A DNA stretch of 64,000 nucleotides from Fusobacterium mortiferum ATCC 9817 (GTDB lineage: Bacteria > Fusobacteriota > Fusobacteriia > Fusobacteriales > Fusobacteriaceae): positions 1,029,978-1,093,977 of the forward strand of contig NZ_GL987988.1 of assembly GCF_000158195.2 (NCBI RefSeq), read 5' to 3'. Shown here piece after piece: positions 46,201 to 55,572 of this stretch (positions are counted from its first letter, which is position 1; the number at the start of each line of letters is the position of its first letter). Below the pieces are notes generated by a model that saw nothing but the letters and a program-made list of their open reading frames with translations, was not told where the DNA came from and searched no databases. A program made the translations under genes and the position numbers.

Positions 46201-47266
46201 TTTTTTGAAAAAGAAAAAGAAGCTCAAGGAGATAGAAGAAGAGGAAAATATCTCTTATGCTACTCTTAAGAGATGGGTAAATGCCTATAAAAAAAATGGA
46301 ATAATTGGACTTGAAAAAAAATCAAGAGAAGATAAAAATTCTTTTAGAAATATAGATGAAGATGGAATAGAAAAAATAAAAAGTGTGTGTAGGGAATCTG
46401 GAGAAACAAGTATAACAAAACTCTATGCAAACTGTAAGAAAAAATTTCCAGAAACTTTTTCTATAAGTTATGCTACTTTTTATAGAGTAGTTAATAATAT
46501 TGATGAGTTTTTTAATAAAACAACAGTAAAATATATGGAAAAGATAAAAAAAGAGAATCAGTGTTATTTAGTGTTTGATGTACCTTTATATGTACTAGTT
46601 GACGACTTTTTTTCTAATAAAAAGGTTGTTCCAAGATTACTTATTATGCTTGACTCAGCTTCTTTAGAGCCTATCAATTTTGCCATTGACTACTATTTTT
46701 CAAATTTTTATTCACTTTTAGGATTTATTAGAGAGGGAATTTTAAAAGTTTCTATAAAAAATGATAAATTTATAATTCCTAAGGAGATTTTAGTAGCTTC
46801 TAAAAATATAAATAACAAGAAGATTTTAAAAGAGATATATAATGAGCTAGGGATAAAAATAAGTGAACACTATACAGAAAATAGTGAGGTTCATAAATTT
46901 ATAGATTTTATAAAAAGGGATATAGAGGAGTTTTATAAAAAAAATAATTATGAATTGACATTGTTAAAACTTACAGAGTTTTTAAGCAATTATATATATG
47001 TTCAAAAGAAAGAGTACGCTTTTTCAATTAATTATAATATGTTAAATAGTATCAAATATCTTCGTCAGTTAGATATATTTTTACAACTAACAACAAGGAA
47101 GATAACAGATTCTAAAGTGAGAGTAAAGAATTTTCAGTATATATCTTCAATTTTAAAAGGATTGAATGGACAAGATATCTTTGTGAAGTTCTCGCCAATC
47201 AATCCTAAAATTATCTATCTTTTTGCACAGAATACCTATATAGGTATTGCGAATATTGTAAATTAG
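46151..47266 (+). CDS. Mu-transposase/integrase-like DNA-binding protein, catalytic site degenerate
   Basis: The 371-residue protein has two N-terminal helix-turn-helix units, with ISYATLKRWVNAYKKNGIIGL (about 35-55) and FSISYATFYRVVNN, as in Mu A and IS481/IS3-like integrases. The middle part resembles an rve fold: VLVDDFF and LLIMLDSASLEPINFAI match the first two acidic positions. The usual C-terminal conserved patch is replaced by SEHYTENSEVHKFIDFI, so the third acidic residue is uncertain. No inverted ends are seen. It is divergent from ptsG and may be a domesticated transposase acting as a regulator. Confidence 0.6.
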   Translation: MKEDKELEITRFKIIEPFLKKKKKLKEIEEEENISYATLKRWVNAYKKNGIIGLEKKSREDKNSFRNIDEDGIEKIKSVCRESGETSITKLYANCKKKFPETFSISYATFYRVVNNIDEFFNKTTVKYMEKIKKENQCYLVFDVPLYVLVDDFFSNKKVVPRLLIMLDSASLEPINFAIDYYFSNFYSLLGFIREGILKVSIKNDKFIIPKEILVASKNINNKKILKEIYNELGIKISEHYTENSEVHKFIDFIKRDIEEFYKKNNYELTLLKLTEFLSNYIYVQKKEYAFSINYNMLNSIKYLRQLDIFLQLTTRKITDSKVRVKNFQYISSILKGLNGQDIFVKFSPINPKIIYLFAQNTYIGIANIVN

Positions 47267-47280
47267 AAATTCTCACTTAA

Positions 47281-47452
47281 AAATAAAACTTGAAGAATTG
47301 TGTAATTTATGAAGAGAAGTTAGATTAACTCAGCGAAATCAAACGCTAAAAAACACAACTGTTTGAGCGAAGTGAGTTTTGTGTTTTTAGTGAGATAAGC
47401 TATAGTTAATCAACTTCTTGGAATATGGAGCAATTCTTAGTTTTATTTTATA
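47281..47452. repeat. Nested-hairpin repeat, copy B
   Basis: It has the same outer, middle and inner stems as copy A at 44181-44350. The inner stem is CTAAAAAACACAA with TTGTGTTTTTAG (T-A replaced by C-G) and the outer stem has AATAAAACT with AGTTTTATT (G-C replaced by T-A). The tip differs completely (TGTTTGAGCGAAGTGAGT). It lies between the 3' ends of convergent genes. Confidence 0.85.
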
Positions 47453-47478
47453 GCCTATATTTGAATAATCACTATATC

Positions 47479-48099
47479 TTATCTAATAAAATTTGTTTTT
47501 ATAGGAGATTCATACTCTCCTCTCTCTACTCCAGCTTTTTTTCCAGCTTCTATACATTTTAATAGCCAAGAAAAGTTTTGAGCTAGAGTTCTAAGAGTTT
47601 GTAACCCTTCTTCATCTTTCATAACTTCTTCAAGAGTATTTCCGTGAATTTGATTCCAATATTGTGATGTAACTATTGGCATATTTGAAATACTAAAATA
47701 TTTATTTAATCTATCAAAAGAAGATGAAGCTCCACCACGTCTACAAGAAACAATAGAAGTACCAAGTTTTCCAGCCATTTTCTTTCCATAAGCAACAAAT
47801 AATCTATCTAAAAAAGCTGTAACTTGAGCAGAAGGACCTGCAAAATATACAGGAGAACCTACCACTATTCCATCTATACTATCTAATTTTTCTCCTACTC
47901 TATTTACCTCATCATCATTAAAACATCTTCCAGTTTTTTTACAATGACCACAACCTATACAACCAGCTACTGCCTTTTTTCCAAGATATACTATCTCAGT
48001 TTCTACACCATTTTGAGAAAAAACTTTTTCCATCTCTTTTAACCCAGTGTAAGTACAACCTTTTTCATTAGGACTTCCATTAATTAATAAAACTTTCAT
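47479..48099 (-). CDS. Flavodoxin-fold NAD(P)H:FMN oxidoreductase
   Basis: The 206-residue protein has the flavodoxin-like FMN-binding start LLINGSPNEKGCTYTGL, the cysteine-rich CIGCGHCKKTGRCF (an Fe-S-type patch seen in iron-sulfur flavoproteins), GSPVYFAGPSAQVTAFLDR and CRRGGASSSFDRL. Family members reduce quinones, nitro compounds or protect against oxidants. It is downstream of tdk in one operon, 16 bases apart. Confidence 0.87.
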   Translation of the reverse strand: MKVLLINGSPNEKGCTYTGLKEMEKVFSQNGVETEIVYLGKKAVAGCIGCGHCKKTGRCFNDDEVNRVGEKLDSIDGIVVGSPVYFAGPSAQVTAFLDRLFVAYGKKMAGKLGTSIVSCRRGGASSSFDRLNKYFSISNMPIVTSQYWNQIHGNTLEEVMKDEEGLQTLRTLAQNFSWLLKCIEAGKKAGVERGEYESPIKTNFIR

Positions 48100-48115
48100 A
48101 AGACACTCCTCTTTA

Positions 48116-48676
48116 CTATTTTTCTTTATGTTCTAAAAAACATTTTAAACAAACACCTTTAAAGTGATTTCCTATAATTATCTCTCCACCATCTTTATTT
48201 TGACTTTCATCAACTAGAATATTCATAGTAGCTTTGGCATCTCCACATACTTCACATACAGTTGGTATTTCTACAATCTTAGTAACAAATGGCAGCATAT
48301 ATGAAACAGTATCAAATAGCTCTCCCATAAAGTTTGACATAAGACCATATCCAAAAACTAGAGTTTTAGAATCTCTAATTATTTTTACCAAGTCATTAAC
48401 TTGTGCTTTAGTTATAAATTGTATCTCATCTATTAGAATAAGATTAGGTTTATTTTCTAACCACCAAGTATAAAGGTTAAAATCATGGTTAAGAACAATA
48501 GCATCCATTCCCTCTTTTAATGCTCTGCTCTTTATTTTTCCTCCATCTCTAGTGTTTGTAGCTGGTTGAAATACAGCTACTTTTTTTCCAGCCATCATAT
48601 TTCTATGAGCAGTAAGAATAAGTTCAGCACTTTTTCTAGCTCCTACTACTGAATAATAAAAGACAAATTTACCCAT
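48116..48676 (-). CDS. tdk: Thymidine kinase
   Basis: The 186-residue enzyme phosphorylates thymidine. It shows a P-loop near the N terminus (FYYSVVGARKSAELIL), LILIDEIQFITKAQV (Walker B and active site), the lasso/substrate segment VFGYGLMSNFMGELF, and zinc-binding cysteines in CEVCGDAKAT and CLKC near the end. The P-loop lacks the usual GK pair order (GARKS), which is unusual. Confidence 0.88.
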   Translation of the reverse strand: MGKFVFYYSVVGARKSAELILTAHRNMMAGKKVAVFQPATNTRDGGKIKSRALKEGMDAIVLNHDFNLYTWWLENKPNLILIDEIQFITKAQVNDLVKIIRDSKTLVFGYGLMSNFMGELFDTVSYMLPFVTKIVEIPTVCEVCGDAKATMNILVDESQNKDGGEIIIGNHFKGVCLKCFLEHKEK

Positions 48677-48759
48677 TAACTTCTCCTTATATAAAAATTT
48701 TTTTAAGAATATTATACCACAAAATATAGAAAAATAGGTGTTATCTTATAAAATTAAAA

Positions 48760-48854
48760 AGTGTACACTTATAAAAGTGTTGACTTATTTAAAAAATGCT
48801 GATATAACTATATATAAGGTGTTTGATAAAATTTAACACAAATAAGTGTACACT
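48760..48854. promoter_or_regulatory. Operator pair and promoter of the gluconeogenic regulator-ppdK operon
   Basis: The palindrome AGTGTACACT occurs at 48760-48769 and 48845-48854. Between them lie TTGACT (48780-48785), a 17-base spacer and TATAAC (48803-48808). The two operators flank the promoter, one upstream of the -35 box and one in the leader just before the ribosome site (AGGAGG 48859-48864), a layout suited to repression by looping or roadblock. Confidence 0.75.
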
Positions 48855-48869
48855 ATATAGGAGGAATTT

Positions 48870-49472
48870 ATGAGTCTTACTCAAAGACAAAAAACAATAG
48901 TTGAGATAGTAAAAGAGAATCAACCTATTATAGGAGATGAGATAGCTAAAAGACTTTCACTTACTAGATCAGCTTTAAGAACAGATTTTTCAATTCTTAC
49001 TGGAAAAGGAATATTAAAATCTAAACCAAAGGTTGGGTATATATATCAAGAGAGAAAAGAGAAAAAATATATTCATGAGATAATGGGACCAGTGGTGTCA
49101 GTGGAGAGTAATTTATCTGTATATGATACTATTTTACAAATATTTGCTAAAGATGTAGGAACAATTTTTATAACAGAGGGAGAAAATCTTGTAGGAATAG
49201 TTTCAAGAAAAGATTTACTTAAGATAGCTATAGGAAAAACAGATATAAATAAGGTTCCAATCAATGTAATAATGACAAGAATGCCAAATATAATCTACTG
49301 TGAAGAGAATGATGAGATAGTAGAGGTAGTAAAAAAATTAATAGAGCATCAAATAGATTCTCTACCAGTTTTAAAAATAAAAGAGGTAAGAGGGAAAAAG
49401 GTATACAAGATAGTAGGAAGGGTAACAAAGACTAATATAACAAAACTATTTTTAGAAAATTTTGAAAAATAA
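48870..49472 (+). CDS. CcpN-like HTH-CBS transcription regulator
   Basis: The 200-residue protein has an N-terminal winged helix (about 1-60: SLTQRQKTIVEIV, GDEIAKRLSLTRSALRTDF) and two CBS domains (about 75-200), as in CcpN, which represses gluconeogenic genes in Bacillus according to energy state. It is encoded directly before ppdK (14 bases), with two likely operator copies upstream. It probably controls its own operon and maybe fbp. Confidence 0.87.
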   Translation: MSLTQRQKTIVEIVKENQPIIGDEIAKRLSLTRSALRTDFSILTGKGILKSKPKVGYIYQERKEKKYIHEIMGPVVSVESNLSVYDTILQIFAKDVGTIFITEGENLVGIVSRKDLLKIAIGKTDINKVPINVIMTRMPNIIYCEENDEIVEVVKKLIEHQIDSLPVLKIKEVRGKKVYKIVGRVTKTNITKLFLENFEK

Positions 49473-49486
49473 AAGGAGAGGTTAAA

Positions 49487-52054
49487 ATGAAAAGAGTTTA
49501 TTTATTTGCAGAGGGAAATAAGAGTATGATAAATTTATTGGGAGGAAAAGGTGGTAACCTAGCTGAGATGAAGAAAATAGGATTACCTATTCCAGAGGGG
49601 ATTATCATATCTACTGAAGCTTGTAAAGAATATTATGGGAATGGGGAGCTTTTAAGCGAAGAGTTAAAAAATGAGGTATTAGAACAAATAAATAAACTAG
49701 AGGAAATGACAGGAAAAAAATTTGAAGGCGAAAAACCATTGCTTGTTTCAGTAAGGTCTGGAGCACCTGTGTCTATGCCTGGAATGATGGATACTATATT
49801 AAATCTAGGTATGAATGATAAGACAGCAGAAAATATGGTAAAAATCTTTGAAAATGAAAACTTTGTATATGATTTATATTTTAGATTTATTCAAATGTTC
49901 TCTGAGATAGTTATGGGAGTAGAAAAAGAGTTATTCTTTGAATTGAGAAAAAAATTAAAAGGAAGAGTTTCTAACCAAGAGCTAATCAATAGAGCTAAGA
50001 TAATGTATTGGGAAGAAACAGGTAAGTTTTTCCCAGAGAGTGCTAAAGAACAGTTGTTTATGGCTATAAACTCTATATTTAAATCTTGGGAAAATGAGAG
50101 AGCAAAAGTATATAGAAGAATAAATAGAATAGATGACAGTATGGGAACAGCAGTGGTAGTTCAAGAGATGGTATTTGGAAACTTAAATGAAAAATCAGGA
50201 ACAGGGGTAGCCTTTACAAGAAATCCATCTACTGGAGAGAAACATGTATTTGGAGAGTATTTATTGAAAGCTCAAGGAGAGGATATAGTAGCTGGAATTA
50301 GAACTCCTGAACCAATTGATAGATTAAAAGAGGAATTACCATCTGTTTATGAAGAGTTCTTAAAGATAGCTGATATTTTAGAGAAGCACAATAAAGATAT
50401 GCAAGATATAGAGTTTACTATTGAAGATGGAAAACTTTTCTTATTACAAACAAGAAATGGTAAGAGAAGTCCATATGCAGCTATAAAAATTGCTGTAGAT
50501 ATGGTAAAAGAGGGGCTTTTAACTAAAGAGGAAGCAATAATGAAAGTAGACCCTGCTGTATTACCACAATTATTACATGGAAACTTTGAACCAGCTGCTT
50601 TAAAAAATGCTACACTATTAGGTAAAGGATTAGCTGGTTCTGCTGGAGTAGCTATTGGTAGAGTGGTATTTGCTTCTGAAAGAGTGCACACTAAAGAGAT
50701 GACTATACTTGTGAGAGAGGAAACATCTCCAGAAGATATTAAAGGAATAAGTTTAGCTCAAGGAATAGTAACAGTAAAAGGTGGAGCAACTTCTCACGGA
50801 GCTGTTGTGGCAAGAGGTATGGGAAAATGTTGTGTAACAGGTTGTGGAGATATCAAGATAGATGATATAAGAAGAGAGATGACAATCAATGGTTATACAG
50901 TAAAAGAGGGAGAGTTTATCTCAATCAGTGGATATACAGGAGAGATTTATCTTGGAAAAGTAGGACTTACAAAGCCACAATTTGATGATAACTTAAAAGA
51001 GTTTGTAAGTTGGTGTAAAGAGATAAAAAGATTAGGAATAAGAATGAATGCTGATACAGTAACAGATGCTCAATTAGGAAAAGGATTTGGAGCTGAGGGA
51101 ATAGGACTTTGTAGAACTGAGCATATGTTTTTCCAAAAAGATAAAATTTGGACAATTAGAGGTATGATACTTAGCCATGATACTGATGAGGTAGCAAGAG
51201 CCTTAGAAAAGATGCACCAATTACAAAGAGAGGATTTCTATAATATATTTAAAGTAGTAGAAAATGATGTAGTTATAGTAAGACTTCTTGACCCACCTTT
51301 ACATGAATTTTTACCAAAAGAGCAAAAAGATAAAGAGAAGATGGCTGAAATTCTAGGAGTATCACTTGAAGAGATAGAGAGAAGAGTAAGAAATCTAAAA
51401 GATGAAAACCCTATGCTAGGGCATAGAGGGTGTAGACTTGCTGTAACTCGTCCAGAACTATATAATGTACAAGCTAGAGCAATAATAGAAGCTGGAATAC
51501 AATGTAAGAGAGAGGGACTAGATGTTAAACCTGAGATAATGATACCTTTAATAATAGGAGCAAAAGAGTTATTATTTATTAAGAAAAATCTAATTGCAGA
51601 GATAGAAAAGGTATTTGAAGAGCAAGGTATGAGAATAGATTATAAACTAGGAACTATGATGGAAACTCCAAGAGCTTGTTTACTTGCTGATGAGATAGGA
51701 GCAGAGGTGGATTTCTTCTCATTTGGAACTAATGACTTAACTCAAACTACTATGGGACTTTCAAGAGATGACTCAGTTAAATTTATGCCAGAGTATTATG
51801 AAAATGGAATATTAAAAGTTGAGCCTTTTGCAACAATAGATGAAAGAGGAGTAGGAAAATTAGTAAAACTAGCTGTAGAACTTGGAAGAAAAAATCCACA
51901 TATAGAGATGGGAGTATGTGGAGAGCATGGTGGAGATCCTAAGAGTATAGAGTTCTTTGAACAAGTAGGATTAGATTATGTAAGCTGTTCTCCATTTAGA
52001 GTTTTAGTAGCTATAGTTGCTGCAGCTCAAAGTCATATAAAATATAGAAGATAG
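49487..52054 (+). CDS. ppdK: Pyruvate, phosphate dikinase
   Basis: The 855-residue enzyme interconverts pyruvate and phosphoenolpyruvate with ATP and phosphate. It has an N-terminal nucleotide-binding part (GGKGGNLAEMKKIGLPIPEG, SVRSGAPVSMPGMMDTILNL), the phospho-histidine motif GGATSHGAVVARGMGK (about 424-439) and a C-terminal PEP domain with HRGCRLAVTRPELY and GTNDLTQTTMGLSRDD. It is cotranscribed with the CcpN-like regulator and followed by fbp, giving a gluconeogenic block. No PPDK regulatory protein gene is adjacent. Confidence 0.97.
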   Translation: MKRVYLFAEGNKSMINLLGGKGGNLAEMKKIGLPIPEGIIISTEACKEYYGNGELLSEELKNEVLEQINKLEEMTGKKFEGEKPLLVSVRSGAPVSMPGMMDTILNLGMNDKTAENMVKIFENENFVYDLYFRFIQMFSEIVMGVEKELFFELRKKLKGRVSNQELINRAKIMYWEETGKFFPESAKEQLFMAINSIFKSWENERAKVYRRINRIDDSMGTAVVVQEMVFGNLNEKSGTGVAFTRNPSTGEKHVFGEYLLKAQGEDIVAGIRTPEPIDRLKEELPSVYEEFLKIADILEKHNKDMQDIEFTIEDGKLFLLQTRNGKRSPYAAIKIAVDMVKEGLLTKEEAIMKVDPAVLPQLLHGNFEPAALKNATLLGKGLAGSAGVAIGRVVFASERVHTKEMTILVREETSPEDIKGISLAQGIVTVKGGATSHGAVVARGMGKCCVTGCGDIKIDDIRREMTINGYTVKEGEFISISGYTGEIYLGKVGLTKPQFDDNLKEFVSWCKEIKRLGIRMNADTVTDAQLGKGFGAEGIGLCRTEHMFFQKDKIWTIRGMILSHDTDEVARALEKMHQLQREDFYNIFKVVENDVVIVRLLDPPLHEFLPKEQKDKEKMAEILGVSLEEIERRVRNLKDENPMLGHRGCRLAVTRPELYNVQARAIIEAGIQCKREGLDVKPEIMIPLIIGAKELLFIKKNLIAEIEKVFEEQGMRIDYKLGTMMETPRACLLADEIGAEVDFFSFGTNDLTQTTMGLSRDDSVKFMPEYYENGILKVEPFATIDERGVGKLVKLAVELGRKNPHIEMGVCGEHGGDPKSIEFFEQVGLDYVSCSPFRVLVAIVAAAQSHIKYRR

Positions 52055-52060
52055 AAAATA

Positions 52061-52111
52061 AAGAAAACTAAAGAATTGTGGAGTTTTGAAGCAATTCTTA
52101 GTTTTCTTTTT
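52061..52111 (+). terminator. Terminator after ppdK, short form of the nested-hairpin repeat
   Basis: AAGAAAACTAAAGAATTG (52061-52078) pairs with CAATTCTTAGTTTTCTT (52092-52108), with a T tail. It equals the outer stem of copies A and B but has a 13-base loop instead of their internal hairpins. Confidence 0.8.
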
Positions 52112-52141
52112 ATAATAAAATACAGAAATTAAGGAGAGAAT

Positions 52142-54097
52142 ATGGGTACTAGAGATGAGAATTTAGAGCTAAAATATTTAAAACTGTTATCTACAAAATT
52201 TAGAAATATCTCTGAAACTACAACAGAGATAATCAACTTACAAGCAATATTGAATTTACCAAAGGGAACAGAACATTTCTTAACAGACATACATGGTGAG
52301 TATGATGCTTTTCATCATGTGTTAAAAAATGGTTCTGGAACTATAAAAGAGAAGATAAATGATATATTTAAAGATGAGCTAAGTAATTATGATAAAAAAG
52401 AGTTAGCTAGTGTCATATATTATCCTACTAAAAAGGTAGATTATATAATGAAAAATGGGCAAAATTTAGATAAATGGCTAAAGAACACTATATATAGAAT
52501 GATAGAGATATGTAGTATGACAGCTTCTAAATATACTAGTTCAAAGGTAAGAAAAGCTATGCCACAAGATTTTGCCTATGTATTGCAAGAGCTAATCTAT
52601 GAAAGAAAAGAGTTACCTAATAGAAAAGAGTATGTAGAAAATATTATAGATACTATTATCTCTATTGGAAGAGCAAAGGAGTTTATAAAAGCAATAGCCG
52701 ATTTGATACAAAGACTTATGATAGATAAATTACATATAATAGGAGATATCTATGATAGAGGAAGTAGTCCACATCTAATTATGGATTCACTTATGAAACA
52801 TCATAATACTGATATTCAATGGGGTAACCATGATATGTTATGGATAGGGGCAGGGCTTGGAAATAGAGCTTGTATTGCCAATGTAGTAAGAATTTGTGCT
52901 AGATATTCCAATACAGATATATTAGAGGAAGCTTATGGAATAAATATGCTTCCACTAGCTACCTTTGCTATGGAAACTTATGGAGATGATGAGTGTAAAA
53001 ACTTTATTCCTAAAGGAGAGAGAAAGAGTCATTTGATGGCTCAAATACATAAGGCTATCTCTATAATACAATTTAAAATAGAAGGGGAGATGGCAAAAAG
53101 AAATCCAGATTTTGATTTGATGGATAGACAGCTTTTAGATAAGATAGATTTTGATAGAGGAGTAGTAGAGGTAGAGGGAAAGGAGTATGAATTAAACGAT
53201 AGAAACTTTCCTACAATAGATAGAGAAAACCCATATCTTCTTACAAAGGAAGAGGAAGATGTAATGGAAAAATTAGAGAGATTTTTTGTAAATAGTGAAA
53301 GATTACAAAAACATATAGAGTTTTTCTTTACTAATGGAAGTGTCTACCTAAAATATAACTCTAATCTACTTTATCATGGTTGTATTCCTCTTAATGAAGA
53401 TGGGGAGCTAAGAGAGGTTACTCTTCTTGGAGAAAAATTAAAAGGGAAAAAATATTTAGATAAAATAGAGGAGCTTGTAAGAGAAGCTTATTATTATAGA
53501 AAGAAAAAGGATAAGAAAATATTTTATAATGATTTTTTATGGTATCTATGGTGTGGAAAAAATTCTCCACTTTTTGGTAAAGATGCTATGAAAACTTTTG
53601 AAAGATATTTTATAGATGATAAGAGTATACATGTAGAGAGAAAAAATCCATATTATAGTTATTGTAATGAAGAGAGTACTTGTAGAAAAATATTAGAAGA
53701 GTTTGGATTAAATCCTAATATATCACATATTATAAATGGACATGTACCTGTAAAAACTCTTAAAGGGGAGAGTCCTGTAAAAGCTAATGGAAGATTGTAT
53801 ATAATAGATGGAGGATTTTCTAAAGCTTACCAAAAAGAAACAGGTATAGCTGGATATACTCTTATATATAACTCTTATGGACTTAAAATAGTAGCTCATG
53901 AACCTTTTGAATCAGTAGAAAAAGCTGTAAAAGAGGGAAGGGATATTATCTCATCTACAAGATTAATAGAGGATACAAGTATAAATAGAATAAGAGTAAA
54001 AGATACAGATATAGGAAAAGAGCTACAAACTCAAGTAAATGATTTAAAGAAACTTTTAAATGCTTATAATAAAGGTTTAATTTCTCAAACTATCTAA
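52142..54097 (+). CDS. fbp: Class III fructose-1,6-bisphosphatase
   Basis: The 651-residue length is typical of the class III (Firmicute-type) enzyme. Calcineurin-like metal motifs are visible: DIHGEYDAFHHVL (about 49-61), GDIYDRGSSPHLIMD (about 205), WGNHDMLW (about 227) and HIINGHVPVKT near residue 537. It removes the 1-phosphate in gluconeogenesis. AAGGAGAG precedes the ATG. It follows ppdK with a terminator between. Confidence 0.96.
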   Translation: MGTRDENLELKYLKLLSTKFRNISETTTEIINLQAILNLPKGTEHFLTDIHGEYDAFHHVLKNGSGTIKEKINDIFKDELSNYDKKELASVIYYPTKKVDYIMKNGQNLDKWLKNTIYRMIEICSMTASKYTSSKVRKAMPQDFAYVLQELIYERKELPNRKEYVENIIDTIISIGRAKEFIKAIADLIQRLMIDKLHIIGDIYDRGSSPHLIMDSLMKHHNTDIQWGNHDMLWIGAGLGNRACIANVVRICARYSNTDILEEAYGINMLPLATFAMETYGDDECKNFIPKGERKSHLMAQIHKAISIIQFKIEGEMAKRNPDFDLMDRQLLDKIDFDRGVVEVEGKEYELNDRNFPTIDRENPYLLTKEEEDVMEKLERFFVNSERLQKHIEFFFTNGSVYLKYNSNLLYHGCIPLNEDGELREVTLLGEKLKGKKYLDKIEELVREAYYYRKKKDKKIFYNDFLWYLWCGKNSPLFGKDAMKTFERYFIDDKSIHVERKNPYYSYCNEESTCRKILEEFGLNPNISHIINGHVPVKTLKGESPVKANGRLYIIDGGFSKAYQKETGIAGYTLIYNSYGLKIVAHEPFESVEKAVKEGRDIISSTRLIEDTSINRIRVKDTDIGKELQTQVNDLKKLLNAYNKGLISQTI

Positions 54098-54120
54098 AAG
54101 ATTAAAAAATTTTAATCTTT
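54097..54120. terminator. Bidirectional terminator after fbp
   Basis: AAAGATTAAAA (54097-54107) and TTTTAATCTTT (54110-54120) form a perfect 11-bp stem; the first base overlaps the fbp stop. Confidence 0.7.
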
Positions 54121-54185
54121 ATTTAATAAAATATTAAAGAAAAAATGATATATTACATATGTTATTAAAGATAGTAGGAGGAAAA

Positions 54186-55547
54186 ATGAAAAAAAGATTA
54201 GGATTATTAGCTCTGACTGCTGTATTAACATCAGTGGCTTATGGAGCTTCTATCGACCACATTCAAACATATACACCAGAATATTTAGGAAACCAAGCTC
54301 AAAATGGTATGATAAATAACGTTTCTGTTTATTATAACCCAGCTGGTATTGTAAACTTAGAAAAGGGAACTTATGTTCATATAGGAGCTCAATTAGCTGT
54401 TGGACATGAGAAGATGGAATATAATGACAAAGATTATAAGGCTGACTTATTTCAACCTATACCTAACTTTGCTTTGTATAAAGTAGAAGATGATTCTGCT
54501 CTTTATTGGACATTTGGTGGAATAGCAGGTGGAGGAGACCTTAAATATGATGATGGAGTAGCTGGTACAGCTGTAATTCCTGATATAGTAAATGGAATGG
54601 GTGGAATAAATATTGGAGGATATCTAATTAAAGATTTAAAGGATGCTGGTTCATCAGCAGAAGGAAAAAATCTTTATGCTCAAACTACTTTAGGTAAAGT
54701 TTGGAAAATTGATAATAAACTATCACTATCAGCAGCTGGTAGATTAGTTTATGGTATTAGAGAGTTAAAAGGTGATTTAAATTTAATAAGTGATGATAAA
54801 TTATCTCAAGGAATGATAGATAAATTTTTTGGTGGGAAAATTCATGCTGATATAGATTCAGAAAGAACAGCTTGGGGTTATGGATTTCAATTAGGAGTTA
54901 ATTATCAAGCTACTGAAAAATTAAATTTGGCAATGAGATATGATAGTAGAGTAAAGTTAGATTTTGAAGCAAAGGGAAGTAAAAATGATGTTCCAGTATT
55001 AAATTTAGGATTTGGAAGTTTTTATCCTGAATATATGCCTGGAACTAAAACAAGAAGAGATTTACCAGCTATATTAGCAGCAGGTATGTCATATAAAGTA
55101 ACTGATAATTGGACAGTTGGATTATCAGGAAATTATTATTTTAATAAAGATGCTAAAATGGATGAAGTAGTAGGAATAGCAGAAATAGGTGGACATCAAA
55201 TAAAAGGAATAGAAGCTGAGTATGATAATGGTTATGAGATAGCATTAGGAACAGAATATAGAATAAATCCTAAGTGGGCAGTACTAGGTGGAGTAAACTA
55301 TGCTTATACAGGAGCTAAATATACTTCTTATGATGATGTAGAGTTTGCTCTTGATTCAATAATGGTAGGAACAGGATTAAAATATAATCCAGATGAAACA
55401 AGTGAATGGGTATTTACAGTAGCTCATTATTTTTATGATTCTGAAGAAGGACATTTCTCAGAGAAGTATAAGGGAATGGGAATCTCAAATCCAGAATATA
55501 GTAAAAGTATAACTGCCTTTGGAGTAGGATATACTAAGAGATTTTAA
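54186..55547 (+). CDS. OmpP1/FadL-family outer-membrane protein
   Basis: The 453-residue product has a signal peptide (about 1-20), the N-terminal hatch pattern NNVSVYYNPAGIVNLEKGTYVHIG of FadL proteins, alternating beta strands and a terminal aromatic residue (TKRF). FadL porins admit hydrophobic compounds. The ATG at 54186 follows AGGAGG (54177-54182); an upstream in-frame ATG at 54159 lacks a ribosome site. A TetR regulator gene follows and may control it. Confidence 0.85.
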   Translation: MKKRLGLLALTAVLTSVAYGASIDHIQTYTPEYLGNQAQNGMINNVSVYYNPAGIVNLEKGTYVHIGAQLAVGHEKMEYNDKDYKADLFQPIPNFALYKVEDDSALYWTFGGIAGGGDLKYDDGVAGTAVIPDIVNGMGGINIGGYLIKDLKDAGSSAEGKNLYAQTTLGKVWKIDNKLSLSAAGRLVYGIRELKGDLNLISDDKLSQGMIDKFFGGKIHADIDSERTAWGYGFQLGVNYQATEKLNLAMRYDSRVKLDFEAKGSKNDVPVLNLGFGSFYPEYMPGTKTRRDLPAILAAGMSYKVTDNWTVGLSGNYYFNKDAKMDEVVGIAEIGGHQIKGIEAEYDNGYEIALGTEYRINPKWAVLGGVNYAYTGAKYTSYDDVEFALDSIMVGTGLKYNPDETSEWVFTVAHYFYDSEEGHFSEKYKGMGISNPEYSKSITAFGVGYTKRF

Positions 55548-55572
55548 TAGAATTTGTTAAGGAGGAAAGCAT

